Shown piece by piece: positions 8,979 through 22,399 of a DNA stretch of 64,000 nt; within the stretch, counting starts at the first letter, position 1, and the number at the start of each line of letters is the position of its first letter. Below the pieces are notes generated by a model, which saw only the letters and a program-made list of their open reading frames with translations, had not been told where the DNA came from and ran no database searches. Source of the stretch: CADCTB01 sp963768975. Its GTDB lineage: Bacteria; Actinomycetota; Acidimicrobiia; Acidimicrobiales; AC-14. Position numbers and translations under genes: made by a program. The DNA is taken from contig CAVYKB010000003.1 of assembly GCA_963768975.1 (NCBI GenBank), positions 62,001-126,000 of the forward strand, read 5' to 3'.

Positions 8979-9851
8979 ATGGCCCTGTTGAAGCGCAAGC
9001 GGTCCGGCCTGAACGACCCGATGGCGGTGGTCACCAAGTTCGTGAACGCCTGCAACCGCCACGATGCGGACAGCGTCGCGTCCTGCCTCCACCCGGACTT
9101 CGACAGCATCCAGCCCATGTACCCCACCCGGAACTTCCGCGGCGCCGACCAGGTCCGCCGCAACTGGCAGGCGATCTTCGACGCCGAGCCGGGCTTCCGG
9201 CTCACCGTCCTGCGTTCGGCCGCGGTCGACGACACCATCTGGCTGGAGCTGCACGGCGCCGGCGAGGAGGCCGAGGTGGCCGGCGTGTTCGTGATGGGCG
9301 TCCAGGGCGACCGGATCCGCTGGGCCCGCATCTACAGCGCCCTGGTCGAGCCCGTGCCCGAGGGCGTCGGCGAGCCGCCGGCGCCGCTGCGCGAGGTGTC
9401 GCGCCATCAAAGCGGGGCCGCCAGCGGCGACGGTGAGGTCGTCGAGGAAGCCCTGATCGCCCCCGTGCTCGACATGGACCGGGGAGGTCGCCGCCGCCGG
9501 CGCCGGCGTGGGCACGACGAAGACCAGCATCCGGTCGAGGGTGAAGCTGCGACCCAGCCCGAGGAAGCGCTCTCCGCCGACGCTGACGCGGTCGTGATGG
9601 TCGACGGCGACACGCAGATCGATACTGTCGTGGTCGCCGATCCCGAGGCCGAGGTGGCCGTGGAGGCGGGCCCGGAGACCGACGTGGTCGTCGTCAGCGA
9701 GGATGTCGTCGAGCCGGAGCCGGAGCCGGCGATTGTGATGATCGCCCCCGCCGAGGACGACGACGACGGGGGCCCGCCCACCGAAGCGGTCGACCTGGTG
9801 ACCGTGACCGACGACGAAGACGCAGCCGCCCAGGAGCCCGAGAAGCCCTAG
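8979..9851 (+). CDS. SnoaL-like (NTF2-fold) protein with long acidic tail
   Basis: Residues about 8-125 form an NTF2/SnoaL-like domain: FVNACNRHDADSVASCLHPDF, FRGADQVRRNWQAIF and the closing strand RIRWARIYSALVEPV. A low-complexity tail of about 150 residues follows. It has an Arg cluster (GGRRRRRRRGHDED) and then highly acidic Val/Asp/Glu-rich sequence. The N-terminal domain could bind a small ligand; the tail is probably disordered. ATG 8979 has GGAG 5 nt upstream and is preferred over GTG 8973. Its stop overlaps the convergent gene's stop by 4 bases. Confidence 0.6.
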   Translation: MALLKRKRSGLNDPMAVVTKFVNACNRHDADSVASCLHPDFDSIQPMYPTRNFRGADQVRRNWQAIFDAEPGFRLTVLRSAAVDDTIWLELHGAGEEAEVAGVFVMGVQGDRIRWARIYSALVEPVPEGVGEPPAPLREVSRHQSGAASGDGEVVEEALIAPVLDMDRGGRRRRRRRGHDEDQHPVEGEAATQPEEALSADADAVVMVDGDTQIDTVVVADPEAEVAVEAGPETDVVVVSEDVVEPEPEPAIVMIAPAEDDDDGGPPTEAVDLVTVTDDEDAAAQEPEKP

Positions 9852-10327
9852 CCGAGCTGGTCCAGCAGGGCGGCCACGATCGACGTGGCGCCCCGCGACC
9901 GTTCCCACTCGTCGCCGATGAGATCGTGGTCGGCGAGGCCGGACGCATCCGGCGGCACGCCCAACGACTCGGCGCACGCCGCCGCCAGCGTCGCCGGCTC
10001 CAGCTCGTCGTCGTAGGCGGCGAAGGCTTCGAGGCCCTCCCACAGCCGGTCCAGGGGGGCGGGTGGTTCCTCGCCGGCGACGAGCGCGGCGGTGACGGCG
10101 TCGAACACGGCCTCGGTCTCCAGGCCCGGCGGCCGGCGGTAGCCCGCCACCGGGTGGAGCCGCCACTCCAGGGCCACCGCGCCGGGCCCGTCGTCGCGGA
10201 GCCAGACCTGGGATCCGTTGACGTAGGTGTCGACCGGCTCGCCGAAGCGCTCGTCCAGTCGCAGCAGCAGCTCGGACGATGCTCTCCAGACGCAGGTGGG
10301 CACGAGGTGCGGCACGGTAGCCACCAT
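9848..10327 (-). CDS. Conserved hypothetical protein
   Basis: This 159-residue soluble protein starts MVATVPHLVPTCVWRASSELLLRLDERFGEPVD. It is rich in acidic residues and has a beta-then-alpha composition, with WLRDDGPGAVALEWRLHPV and later helices ending IVAALLDQLG. No signal or membrane segment is visible and no known motif stands out. It starts only 20 bp from the divergent lipoprotein peptidase and ends convergent with the SnoaL-like gene. Confidence 0.55.
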   Translation of the reverse strand: MVATVPHLVPTCVWRASSELLLRLDERFGEPVDTYVNGSQVWLRDDGPGAVALEWRLHPVAGYRRPPGLETEAVFDAVTAALVAGEEPPAPLDRLWEGLEAFAAYDDELEPATLAAACAESLGVPPDASGLADHDLIGDEWERSRGATSIVAALLDQLG

Positions 10328-10347
10328 ACGGCTGGCAGCATGGCCGC

Positions 10348-11781
10348 ATGATGAGGCGAGCGGTACCGGTGACGCTCGTCCTGGCCCTGGCCGCCTGCAC
10401 CACCGGCGACTCCGTGCCCTCCGCCGGCCGGGGGACGGCTACGACCCCGCCGGCCGCCGCGCCTGCGCCTGCGCCGGCCACCACCTCTAGCCTGGCGCCG
10501 GCCACCACGCCGGCGTGCCCCACGATCCCGGCTCGCGGCGCACCCGATCCCGCCCGGCCCAAGTACACGCTCCGGGCCGACGTGCGCCCGGCCGACGGCA
10601 CCGTCGCCGGCCAGCTCCGGGTGGTCTTCACTCCCGACCTTGACACCGACCGCCTCGTGTTCCGCCTCTGGCCCAACGGCCCGCGCACGGCGCCGGCGGC
10701 GTCGAAGCTCGAGACCGGGCAGGTCACCATCGCCGGCCGCCCCGTGGCCAGCACCCTCGACGATCCCACGACCCTCGTGGTCCGCACCGGCGCCAGTTTC
10801 CGGGCCGGCCAGCCCGTCGACGTGAGCATGCCCTGGGAGCTGCGGGTGCCGGGCGCCGCCAACGACCGCATCTCCCGCAACGGCGACGCCATGCGCCTCG
10901 GGTCGTTCTTCCCGATCCTCCCGTGGGAGCCGGGCGTGGGCTGGGCCACCGACGCGCCGGCCGGCGGGTTCGCCGAAGCCTCGACCGCTCCCGTCGCGGA
11001 CTTTGACCTCACCGTCGTCCTGCCTGAGGGCTACAACGCTCTGGCCAGCGGCACCCCGGACCCGGCCCGCCCCGGCCGGTTCACCGCAACGGCCATGCGC
11101 GATGTCGCCATTTCGGTCGGCCGGTTCGAGACCCTCACCGCCGTCGCCATGGCGCCCCAGGCCGTGCAGGTGACCGTCGGCATCCACCGCGGCACGGTCG
11201 ACAACGACGGCGCCCCCGCCTACCTGGAGCGGGTGGTGTCCTCGCTCGAGGACTTCGGCCGGCGGTTCGGCCCCTATCCATGGCCGACGTTCACCTTCGC
11301 CATCACGCCGTCCCTAGGCGGGGGCATCGAGTACCCCGGCCACGTCATGCAGGGCCAGAACACCCTCGGAGTCACCAGCCACGAGGTCGGCCACCAGTGG
11401 TTCTACGGGCTGGTGGGTAACAACCAGGGCCGGGACCCGTGGCTCGACGAGGGTCTGGCCAGCTGGGCCGAGGCCCGGATGGAGAACCGCCTGGCCCAGT
11501 TCAAGGCCCGGATCATCCCGCCGGCCGCCAAGAACAAGGTGGGCGAGCCGATGACGTTCTGGGCCGACAAGCCGCAGATGTACAGCGCCGGCGTCTACGT
11601 CCAGGGCGCCCAGGCCCTCGCCGCTCTCGGCGACCCCGACCTCGTCGACTGCGCGCTGCGGGTCTACGTCGCCAAGAACGCCCACCGCGTCGCCCGCCAG
11701 CCCGACCTGGTGGAGGCGGCGGCCACGGTGTTCCCGGACGCGGCCGCCACCCTCACCGCCTACGGGGTGAAGGCCGGTTAG
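10348..11781 (+). CDS. Lipoprotein M1-family metallopeptidase
   Basis: The 477-residue protein starts MMRRAVPVTLVLALAACTT, a signal peptide with lipobox LAAC, then a Pro/Ala/Thr-rich linker. The N-terminal M1 beta domain (about 65-235) reads ADVRPADGTVAGQLRVVF. The catalytic domain has HEVGHQW (HExxHxW; two zinc His and the catalytic Glu) and the third ligand Glu in WLDEGLASWAEAR, about 20 residues later. It is probably an outward-facing membrane-anchored aminopeptidase-like enzyme. The usual GAMEN loop appears as GGGIEYPG, so exopeptidase specificity is uncertain. The C-terminal domain is short. Confidence 0.8.
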   Translation: MMRRAVPVTLVLALAACTTGDSVPSAGRGTATTPPAAAPAPAPATTSSLAPATTPACPTIPARGAPDPARPKYTLRADVRPADGTVAGQLRVVFTPDLDTDRLVFRLWPNGPRTAPAASKLETGQVTIAGRPVASTLDDPTTLVVRTGASFRAGQPVDVSMPWELRVPGAANDRISRNGDAMRLGSFFPILPWEPGVGWATDAPAGGFAEASTAPVADFDLTVVLPEGYNALASGTPDPARPGRFTATAMRDVAISVGRFETLTAVAMAPQAVQVTVGIHRGTVDNDGAPAYLERVVSSLEDFGRRFGPYPWPTFTFAITPSLGGGIEYPGHVMQGQNTLGVTSHEVGHQWFYGLVGNNQGRDPWLDEGLASWAEARMENRLAQFKARIIPPAAKNKVGEPMTFWADKPQMYSAGVYVQGAQALAALGDPDLVDCALRVYVAKNAHRVARQPDLVEAAATVFPDAAATLTAYGVKAG

Positions 11782-12638
11782 TAGCCCTGCTGGTCGCGGA
11801 GGTACCGCTCCAGCTCCGCCGCCAGGGCGTCGCCGCTGACCGTCTCCATCTCGGCGACGTCGTCGTCGTCCGCACTGGACTCCAACCGGTGGACGTAGGC
11901 CGTCACGTCGTCGTCGGCGGCCACCACCTCGTCGACCTGGCGCTCGTAGTCGGCCACTGCGATCTCCAGATCCTCGGTGTCGACGTTGGTCGACAGCAGG
12001 TCGACGGCCCGCTGGAGCAGGGCCAGGGAGGCCTTGGGCGAGGGCGTGGCGGCCACGTAGTGGGGAACCGCGGCCCACAGCGACGCCGACGGCAGGTGCG
12101 ACTGGCTGAAGGCGTCGTGGAGGACGCCGACGATGCCTGTCGGCCCCTCGTATGTTGACCGGCCGAGCCCGAGCCGCCGCACCAGCTCGGAGTCGGCGGC
12201 GGTGCCGGTCAATCGCACCGGGCGGCTGTGGGGGACGTCGGCCAGCAGGGCGCCGAGAATGACGATCAGCTCGACGTTCAGGTCGGTGGCGACGCCCACG
12301 ACCTGCTCGGTGAACGTGCGCCACTTGAGCTGGGGCTCGTGGCCGAGGAGCACGACGACGTCCCGGGACGTGCCCGGCAGCGGGGCCCAGGACAGCTCGG
12401 TCACCGGCCACTCGATGCGGCGGGTCATGCCGTTGACCAGGCGGACCTGGGGCCGGGTGGAGGTGAAGTCGTAGAAGTCCTCGTGGTCGATGGATGCGAA
12501 GGGCTGGGCCGACCAGCGATCGCGCAGGTAGCGGACCGCGGTCGACGCGGCGTCGGCGGCGTCGTTCCAACCCTCGAAGGCGGCGATGAGCACGGGCCGG
12601 CGCAGCTCGGGCCGGTCCTGCCAGCGGACGTAGTCCAT
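11778..12638 (-). CDS. PAC2-family protein
   Basis: This 286-residue protein has PAC2 features: RRPVLIAAFEGWNDAADAAS at the N-terminus, then YDFTSTRPQVRL and RDVVVLLGHEPQLKWRTFTEQVV. A region with VELIVILGALLADVPHSRPV and GPTGIVGVLHDAF follows. The C-terminal third is acidic and helical (ADYERQVDEVVAADDDVTAYVHRL). PAC2 relatives include the proteasome-assembly chaperone PAC2; the bacterial actinobacterial proteins are linked to proteasome-containing lineages, but their function is not settled. ATG 12638 excludes an upstream frame of mirror sequence. The stop overlaps the convergent peptidase gene. Confidence 0.8.
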   Translation of the reverse strand: MDYVRWQDRPELRRPVLIAAFEGWNDAADAASTAVRYLRDRWSAQPFASIDHEDFYDFTSTRPQVRLVNGMTRRIEWPVTELSWAPLPGTSRDVVVLLGHEPQLKWRTFTEQVVGVATDLNVELIVILGALLADVPHSRPVRLTGTAADSELVRRLGLGRSTYEGPTGIVGVLHDAFSQSHLPSASLWAAVPHYVAATPSPKASLALLQRAVDLLSTNVDTEDLEIAVADYERQVDEVVAADDDVTAYVHRLESSADDDDVAEMETVSGDALAAELERYLRDQQGY

Positions 12639-12824
12639 CTGCCCCACGGTACCGGTGGTTGCCGGGTCTCGGACGCACTTCGGGGCGGGCTCAGCGCTCC
12701 CTCCCAGGGTGCCCGGCGCGGGCAATGTCGACGGCCTCTACGAGGCCGGCGCCTACAGCGGAGGGACCTCATTGGGCACCGCCGCCGCCTGATTGTCACA
12801 CCCCCGCCGTACCCTGGATCCCGA

Positions 12825-17216
<4,392 letters not shown>

Positions 17217-17224
17217 CGACGGCA

Positions 17225-18001
17225 TTGCCTGAAGGGGATGTCCTCTTCCGCTCCGCCGCCACCCTGCAGCGGTGGCTGGCCGGGCGGGAGGTGACGGCGG
17301 CAACGGGCGCGGCGGTGCCGATGATCGGCGAGACGGTGGAGAAGGTGGAGGCCAACGGCAAGCACCTGCTCATCCGGTTCCGCTCCGGCCACCTGCTCCA
17401 CACCCACCTGCGCATGACCGGCTCCTGGCACGTCTACAGCGCCGGCGAGAAGTGGCAGCGCCCGGCCAGTCAGGCCCGGCTGGCGCTCACCTGCGGCGAC
17501 CGGGTCGCAGTGTGCTTCAACGCCCCGATCGTCGAGCTGCTGGAGCCGGGCGCCGAGGCGAACCACCCCTCGCTCTCCGGCCTCGGGCCCGACGTGCTCG
17601 CCCGGCCCCTCGACCTGGAGGAGATCCGCCGGCGGGCGCGCCAGCGCCCCGCCGACACCGCGCTCGGCGAGCTGCTGCTGGACCAGCGGGTGGCGGCGGG
17701 CATCGGAAACGTCTGGCGCTGCGAATCGCTGTTCCTGGAGGGCCGCAGCCCGTGGGCGCCGGTGTCGTCGCTGACCGACGACAACCTCGACGCGCTGTTC
17801 TCGACCGCATCCCGGATCATGAACGAAAGCCTCGGGCCGTTCGCCGGCCGCCCCGCCCGCTGGGTCTACCGGCGTGCAAGTCGCCCGTGCCGGCGGTGCG
17901 CGACGCCGATCAAAGCACGCAGGCAGGGCGAGCAGTCTCGCATCGCCTACTGGTGCCCGACCTGCCAGCCGGAGGTGAGGGCTGCCCCAAACCGCCTCTA
18001 A
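17225..18001 (+). CDS. nei: Endonuclease VIII-like DNA glycosylase (Nei)
   Basis: The protein starts at TTG 17225 to give MPEGDVLFRSA. Start choice is decided by chemistry: Pro2 is the catalytic nucleophile and Glu3 acts with it. It has the Fpg/Nei beta-sandwich, then the helix-two-turn-helix domain with LLLDQRVAAGIGNVWRCESLF. A C-terminal zinc finger follows, CRRCATPIKARRQGEQSR and then CPTC. It removes oxidised pyrimidines and cleaves AP sites. Similarity is closest to mycobacterial Nei proteins. It begins 8 bp after lhr and is probably co-transcribed with it. Confidence 0.92.
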   Translation: MPEGDVLFRSAATLQRWLAGREVTAATGAAVPMIGETVEKVEANGKHLLIRFRSGHLLHTHLRMTGSWHVYSAGEKWQRPASQARLALTCGDRVAVCFNAPIVELLEPGAEANHPSLSGLGPDVLARPLDLEEIRRRARQRPADTALGELLLDQRVAAGIGNVWRCESLFLEGRSPWAPVSSLTDDNLDALFSTASRIMNESLGPFAGRPARWVYRRASRPCRRCATPIKARRQGEQSRIAYWCPTCQPEVRAAPNRL

Positions 18002-18041
18002 ACGGTTGTATTTCTTTTCGAGTTGACCAGGAGGCAGGCAC

Positions 18042-18989
18042 ATGAGGCGTCTGACCCTGCGTCGGCACTCCTGGGCCTCGTCCACCAGCCCAGGACGGTT
18101 AGCGTCCTGGGCCGTGACCACCTCGGGACTGCCCGGAGTCGACTGGGAGCGGGCGCGGGCCGCCCTGCGTGAGGAGGAGGCCCGGGTGGCGGGCCTGGTG
18201 CGGTCGATCCGCAACCCGGCGGCGCACGCCGTCGGCCAGTGGACGGTCGGCGACGTGGCCATGCACCTCACCCAGGGGTTGCTCATCGTCCCCGGCCTGG
18301 CCCGGGACGACATGGCCGACGTCCATCACGTGCTGCCGGCGCTGGCCGGGCGCCCCAGCAATTCACCGCTCGACGACGTCTGGGGCCTGGGCGACCTCAC
18401 CATGCTCGGCGTGCGGTCCGATCCCGAGCGCGACCCCGGCGTGCTGGCCGACCGCATCGAGGCCCGAGCGGCGGCGTTCCTCGAGGAGGCGACGGACCAC
18501 AAAGCCGATGACCGGCGGGCGTGGCTGGTCGAGGGCACGATCCTCCCGCTGCCGACCTTCACCTGCCACCTGCTCAACGAGGCCATCATGCACGGCCACG
18601 ACATCGCCAAGGCCGAGGGCAAGCCCTGGCCCATCAAGCCCGCCCACGCCGCCCTCGTGTTCGACGGCTTTATCTGGCCGACCATCGACGCCGTCGGGCC
18701 CCGGGCCATGGTCGACCAGGCCAAGGCCGCCGGCCTCCACGCCACCTATGACCTCCGGATGCGGGGTGGCACCAGCTACTACATGCGCTTCGACGACGGC
18801 GAGCTGTCGATCGAACGCCCGTCTGACCGGCGGGTCGACTGCCACATCTCCGCCGACCCGGCGGAGCTGCTCAAGGTGGCGTGGAACCGACAGAGTCAGT
18901 GGACGGCGATCGCCAAGGGCAAGCTCGTGGCGTGGGGCCGCAAGCCGTGGCTCGGCCCGCGCTTCCGCTCGCTCATGCGGAACCCGTGA
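18042..18989 (+). CDS. Mycothiol-dependent isomerase-like DinB/SCP2 protein
   Basis: The protein has an N-terminal DinB-like four-helix domain of the maleylpyruvate-isomerase family (GQWTVGDVAMHLTQG, CHLLNEAIMHGHDIAKA with metal-binding His residues). A C-terminal SCP2-like region follows (YYMRFDDGELSIERP, DCHISADPAELLKVAW, KLVAWGRKPWLG). Family members use mycothiol as cofactor or thiol-transfer partner. ATG 18042 has AGGAGG 7 nt upstream, so it is chosen although it adds 24 Arg/Ser-rich residues. GTG 18114 would give the usual N-terminus. The substrate is unknown. Confidence 0.75.
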   Translation: MRRLTLRRHSWASSTSPGRLASWAVTTSGLPGVDWERARAALREEEARVAGLVRSIRNPAAHAVGQWTVGDVAMHLTQGLLIVPGLARDDMADVHHVLPALAGRPSNSPLDDVWGLGDLTMLGVRSDPERDPGVLADRIEARAAAFLEEATDHKADDRRAWLVEGTILPLPTFTCHLLNEAIMHGHDIAKAEGKPWPIKPAHAALVFDGFIWPTIDAVGPRAMVDQAKAAGLHATYDLRMRGGTSYYMRFDDGELSIERPSDRRVDCHISADPAELLKVAWNRQSQWTAIAKGKLVAWGRKPWLGPRFRSLMRNP

Positions 18990-19174
18990 CACGGTCGTCA
19001 ACCGAACGGGCCTTCTGCAACGCGGCGAGCAGCGCGTCTGGTTGCCAAACGTCGTAGAAGCCGACGGGCTGCGCGCTCCGACGCCGTAGGCCTTCGAAGC
19101 CCGTGTGACACCCGGTCCGGAGGTACCTGGCCAGCAGTCTGGCGCTCGTCACCGGGCTGCAAGGATGGCCGGCC

Positions 19175-20425
19175 ATGCCCCGGCGCCGGCTGCTGGCCGA
19201 CCTCACCCCCCTGCGGGCGTCGCGCGACTTCCGACTCCTGTTCGCCGGCAACAGCGTTTCCTACCTCGGGCGCCAGCTCACCGTCGTTGCCATCCCGTAC
19301 CAGGTGTTCACCATTACCGACTCGTCGCTGGCCGTCGGCATGATCGGGCTGGTCACCGTGGTGCCCCTGGTCGCCCTGTCGCTGGCCGGCGGCGCCATCG
19401 CCGATGCCATGGACCGCCGGCGGCTCATGCTCATCACCCAGGTCCTCTCGGCGGCCACCAGCGCCGGCCTGGCCCTCAACGCCAGCTCGTCGTCGCCGCA
19501 GCTGTGGCCGATCTACGGCCTCGCCGCGCTCTCCGCCGGCCTGGCCGGGGTCGACATGCCCGCCCGCAGCGCCACCATCCCCCGCCTGGTCGGGCGGGAG
19601 CTGTACCCCTCGGCCGCCGCCCTCGGCCAGGTCCAGTTCCAGGTGGGCCAGGTCATCGGGCCGGCGCTGGCCGGGGTCATCATCAGCCAGGTGAGCCTGG
19701 CCGCCGCCTACTGGATCGACGTGGCCAGCTTCGCCGCCGCCGTGCTCGCCATCCTCATGATCGCCCCGCAGCCCCCGGAGGGCGGCGGGACGCGGGCCAG
19801 CCTCGCGTCCATCAAGGAGGGGCTGCGGTACGTGAAGGGGCGGCGGCTGCTCGTCGGCACGTTCCTGATCGACATCGACGCCATGGTGTTCGGCATGCCC
19901 CGGGCGCTCTTCCCGGCGCTTGGCACCGGCTTCTTCGGCGGCGGGCCGCTGACCGTCGGGCTGCTCTATGCCGCGCCTGGCGCCGGTGCGCTCATCGGGG
20001 CCCTCCTCACCGGATGGGTGGGCAGCGTGCGCCGGCAGGGCCGGGCGGTGATCGTGGCGGTGATCGTGTGGGGCGCGGCGATCGCCGCCTTCGGGCTCGT
20101 CCCGTGGCTCCCGGTCGGCCTCTTCATGCTGGCCCTGGCCGGTGCCGCCGACGTTGTCTCCGCCGTCTTCCGCAACACGATCCTCCAGCTGTCCGTGCCC
20201 GATGGGCTGCGGGGCCGGCTGTCGTCGGTCCACATCGCGGTGGTCACCGGCGGGCCGCAACTGGGCGACGCCGAGGCCGGCGCCGTGGCCGCGGTCACGT
20301 CGCCCCGGTTCTCGGTGGTCTCGGGCGGATTGGCGTGCATCCTGGGTGTCGCCGCCCTCGTTCGGTGGGTGCCCGAACTTGCCAGATACGATGCCGTGGC
20401 TGAAACGAGGAGGTCGGATGGCTGA
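19175..20425 (+). CDS. MFS transporter (EntS-like exporter)
   Basis: The 416-residue protein has about 12 membrane segments. Near the start are LRASRDFRLLFAGNSVSYLGRQLTVVAIPYQVF and the MFS signature loop GGAIADAMDRRRLML, both typical of the MFS_3/EntS-like effector group. A central loop contains SLASIKEGLRYVKGRRLL. It probably exports a small molecule or siderophore-like compound; the substrate is not visible. The end overlaps the next gene by 8 bases, suggesting a common transcript with the CBS-citrate synthase. Confidence 0.85.
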   Translation: MPRRRLLADLTPLRASRDFRLLFAGNSVSYLGRQLTVVAIPYQVFTITDSSLAVGMIGLVTVVPLVALSLAGGAIADAMDRRRLMLITQVLSAATSAGLALNASSSSPQLWPIYGLAALSAGLAGVDMPARSATIPRLVGRELYPSAAALGQVQFQVGQVIGPALAGVIISQVSLAAAYWIDVASFAAAVLAILMIAPQPPEGGGTRASLASIKEGLRYVKGRRLLVGTFLIDIDAMVFGMPRALFPALGTGFFGGGPLTVGLLYAAPGAGALIGALLTGWVGSVRRQGRAVIVAVIVWGAAIAAFGLVPWLPVGLFMLALAGAADVVSAVFRNTILQLSVPDGLRGRLSSVHIAVVTGGPQLGDAEAGAVAAVTSPRFSVVSGGLACILGVAALVRWVPELARYDAVAETRRSDG

Positions 20426-21962
20426 CGGAGCCAAGGTACGCACGGTCACCGAGGTCATGACCACGGACGTCCTGACCGCCTCGTCGGCGGACGCCCTGGC
20501 CAAGGCATCGGCCCGGATGATCGAGCGGGGCGTGGGTTCGGTGGTGGTGGTTGACCCGGGCCAACCGGTGGGGATCCTGACCGAGCGGGATCTGGTCCGG
20601 GCCGCGGCGGCCGGCGCCGACCTGGCCTCGGCCACGGTGGCCGACTGGATGACGCCCAATGCGGGCACGGTCGCGCCGGGGGACACGGTCCTCTCGGCGT
20701 TCGACAACCTCACCGCCCACGGCTACCGCCACCTCCCCGTCGTCGATGGCGGCCAGCTGGTCGGCCTGGTGTCCATCCGGGACATGCTCAGCCTGGCCCA
20801 GGTGCTGCGGGTGGAGCACCCGGGGGCGATCGAGGCGCGGCGCGGGCTCGAGGGCGTGGTGGTGGCCGAGACCGAGGTCGGCGACGTCCGGGGCCAGGAG
20901 GGCTTTTACCACTACCGCCAGTACAACGCCGTCGAGCTGGCCGAGAAGCGCTCGCTGGAGGACGTCTGGCACCTCCTCTACCAAGGCCACCTCCCCAGCC
21001 CCGAGGAGCGGGAGGCCTTCGCCGAGGAGATCCGCTCACTGCGCGACATCCCGCCGTCGGTCAAGGGCCTTCTGCCGGCCATCGCCACCGCCGGCGAGCA
21101 CTTCATCCCGCTCGACGCCCTGCGCACGGCGTACTCGCTCTTGGCCTACGCGCTGGACTTCAAGTCCTGGCTCGACATCAGCAAGGAGGAGCTGCGGGCC
21201 AACGCCATGCAGACCAGCGCAGTGATGCCGACGCTGATCATGGCCCTGTACCGCCTCAACCAGGGCCTCGAGCCGATCGACCCCAACCCCGACCTGGACT
21301 ACGCGGCCAACTACCTCTACATGCTCACCGGCGAGGTCCCGACCGCCGAGCACGCCCGGGCCATCGAGCAGTACCTCATCTCGACGACCGACCACGGGTT
21401 CAACTCCTCCACCTTCACTGGCCGGGTGATCACCTCTACCGGCGCCGACCTCGGCTCTGCCGTCGTGGGCGCCATCGGGGCGCTGTCCGGCCCGCTGCAC
21501 GGCGGCGCCCCCAGCCGGGCCCTGGACATGCTCGACGCCATCGGCACGCCCGACAAGGCCGAGGCGTGGATCCGTGACTCGGTCATGAAGGGCGAGCGGA
21601 TCATGGGCTTCGGCCACCGCATCTACAAGACCGACGACCCCCGCTCGCTGATGTTGCGCGACGTCGCCACCCGGCTCGGCGGCGACATGGCCGACTTCGC
21701 CAAGAAGGTGGAGAAGACCGTTGTCGAGGTGCTGGCAGAACTGAAGCCCGGCCGCAACCTTTACGCCAACGTCGAGTTCTACGCCGGCGTGGTGATGGAC
21801 AAGGTGGGCCTGCCCCGCACCCTGTTCACGCCGACGTTCACCTCCAGCCGGGTCATCGGCTGGACCGCGCACATCCTCGAGCAGGCGGCCGACAACCGGC
21901 TCATCCGGCCGAGCGCCCTCTACGCCGGCCCCCCGCCGCCCGTGCCCGTCCCCGAAAGCTAG
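20418..21962 (+). CDS. CBS-domain pair fused to citrate synthase
   Basis: The 514-residue protein joins a tandem CBS pair (about 10-130: VMTTDVLTASSADAL, GILTERDLV, DWMTPNAGTV, HLPVVDGGQLVGLVSIRDML) to a complete citrate synthase (about 145-505). Catalytic-site residues seen are His326 (DHGFNSS), His361 (PLHGGAPSRA) and His400 (GFGHRIYK). The usual catalytic Asp of NVDFY is Glu453 (NVEFY). CBS pairs bind adenine nucleotides, so adenylate control of acetyl-CoA entry into the TCA cycle is the obvious inference. A strong Shine-Dalgarno AGGAGG lies 5 nt before ATG 20418. It could also be a 2-methylcitrate or other citrate-synthase-like enzyme. Confidence 0.88.
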   Translation: MADGAKVRTVTEVMTTDVLTASSADALAKASARMIERGVGSVVVVDPGQPVGILTERDLVRAAAAGADLASATVADWMTPNAGTVAPGDTVLSAFDNLTAHGYRHLPVVDGGQLVGLVSIRDMLSLAQVLRVEHPGAIEARRGLEGVVVAETEVGDVRGQEGFYHYRQYNAVELAEKRSLEDVWHLLYQGHLPSPEEREAFAEEIRSLRDIPPSVKGLLPAIATAGEHFIPLDALRTAYSLLAYALDFKSWLDISKEELRANAMQTSAVMPTLIMALYRLNQGLEPIDPNPDLDYAANYLYMLTGEVPTAEHARAIEQYLISTTDHGFNSSTFTGRVITSTGADLGSAVVGAIGALSGPLHGGAPSRALDMLDAIGTPDKAEAWIRDSVMKGERIMGFGHRIYKTDDPRSLMLRDVATRLGGDMADFAKKVEKTVVEVLAELKPGRNLYANVEFYAGVVMDKVGLPRTLFTPTFTSSRVIGWTAHILEQAADNRLIRPSALYAGPPPPVPVPES

Positions 21963-21964
21963 GC

Positions 21965-22399
21965 GTGCCCATCGTCGTCGAGGAAGCCAAGGCGGTGACG
22001 CCGGAGCTGGTCACCGCGTTCCGGCAGCTCACGCCCCAGCTTTCGCGGACGGCGCCGGCGCCCGGCGGCACCGAGTTGGCCGAGATGGTGCGTTCGCCGG
22101 CGACGGTGTTGCTCATGGCGCGCGACACCGGAAAGGGGTTCGTCGGCAGCCTGACACTCGTGCTGTTCCGCATCCCGACCGGCGTGCGAGCCTGGATCGA
22201 GGACGTGGTGGTCGACGAGGCGTCGCGGGGCCGAGGGGTGGCGGAGATGCTGTGCAGGGAGGCGCTGAACCGGGCCTCGGCGGCCGGCGCCCGCACCGTC
22301 GACCTCACGTCCCGGCCCTCCCGGGAGGCGGCCAACCGGCTTTACGTCCGCCTCGGCTTCGTCGAGCGCGAGACGAACGTCTACCGCTGGTCCGGGTAG
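21965..22399 (+). CDS. GNAT-family N-acetyltransferase
   Basis: The 144-residue protein has a GNAT fold. AWIEDVVVDEASRGRGVAEMLCREAL contains the acetyl-CoA pyrophosphate loop RGRGVA, and the end has SREAANRLYVRLGFVERETNVYRW, the common C-terminal motif. It begins at GTG 21965, 2 bp after the citrate synthase stop. The substrate is unknown; the tight spacing suggests co-expression with the CBS-citrate synthase, perhaps as a protein or small-molecule acetylase. Confidence 0.85.
   Translation: MPIVVEEAKAVTPELVTAFRQLTPQLSRTAPAPGGTELAEMVRSPATVLLMARDTGKGFVGSLTLVLFRIPTGVRAWIEDVVVDEASRGRGVAEMLCREALNRASAAGARTVDLTSRPSREAANRLYVRLGFVERETNVYRWSG

Noticed and set aside
18973..19176. 67-residue minus frame (PVGFYDVWQPDALLAALQKA)
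   Set aside because: It overlaps the DinB/SCP2 gene end, has no Shine-Dalgarno and no recognised family. It might be a gene fragment, but support is weak.
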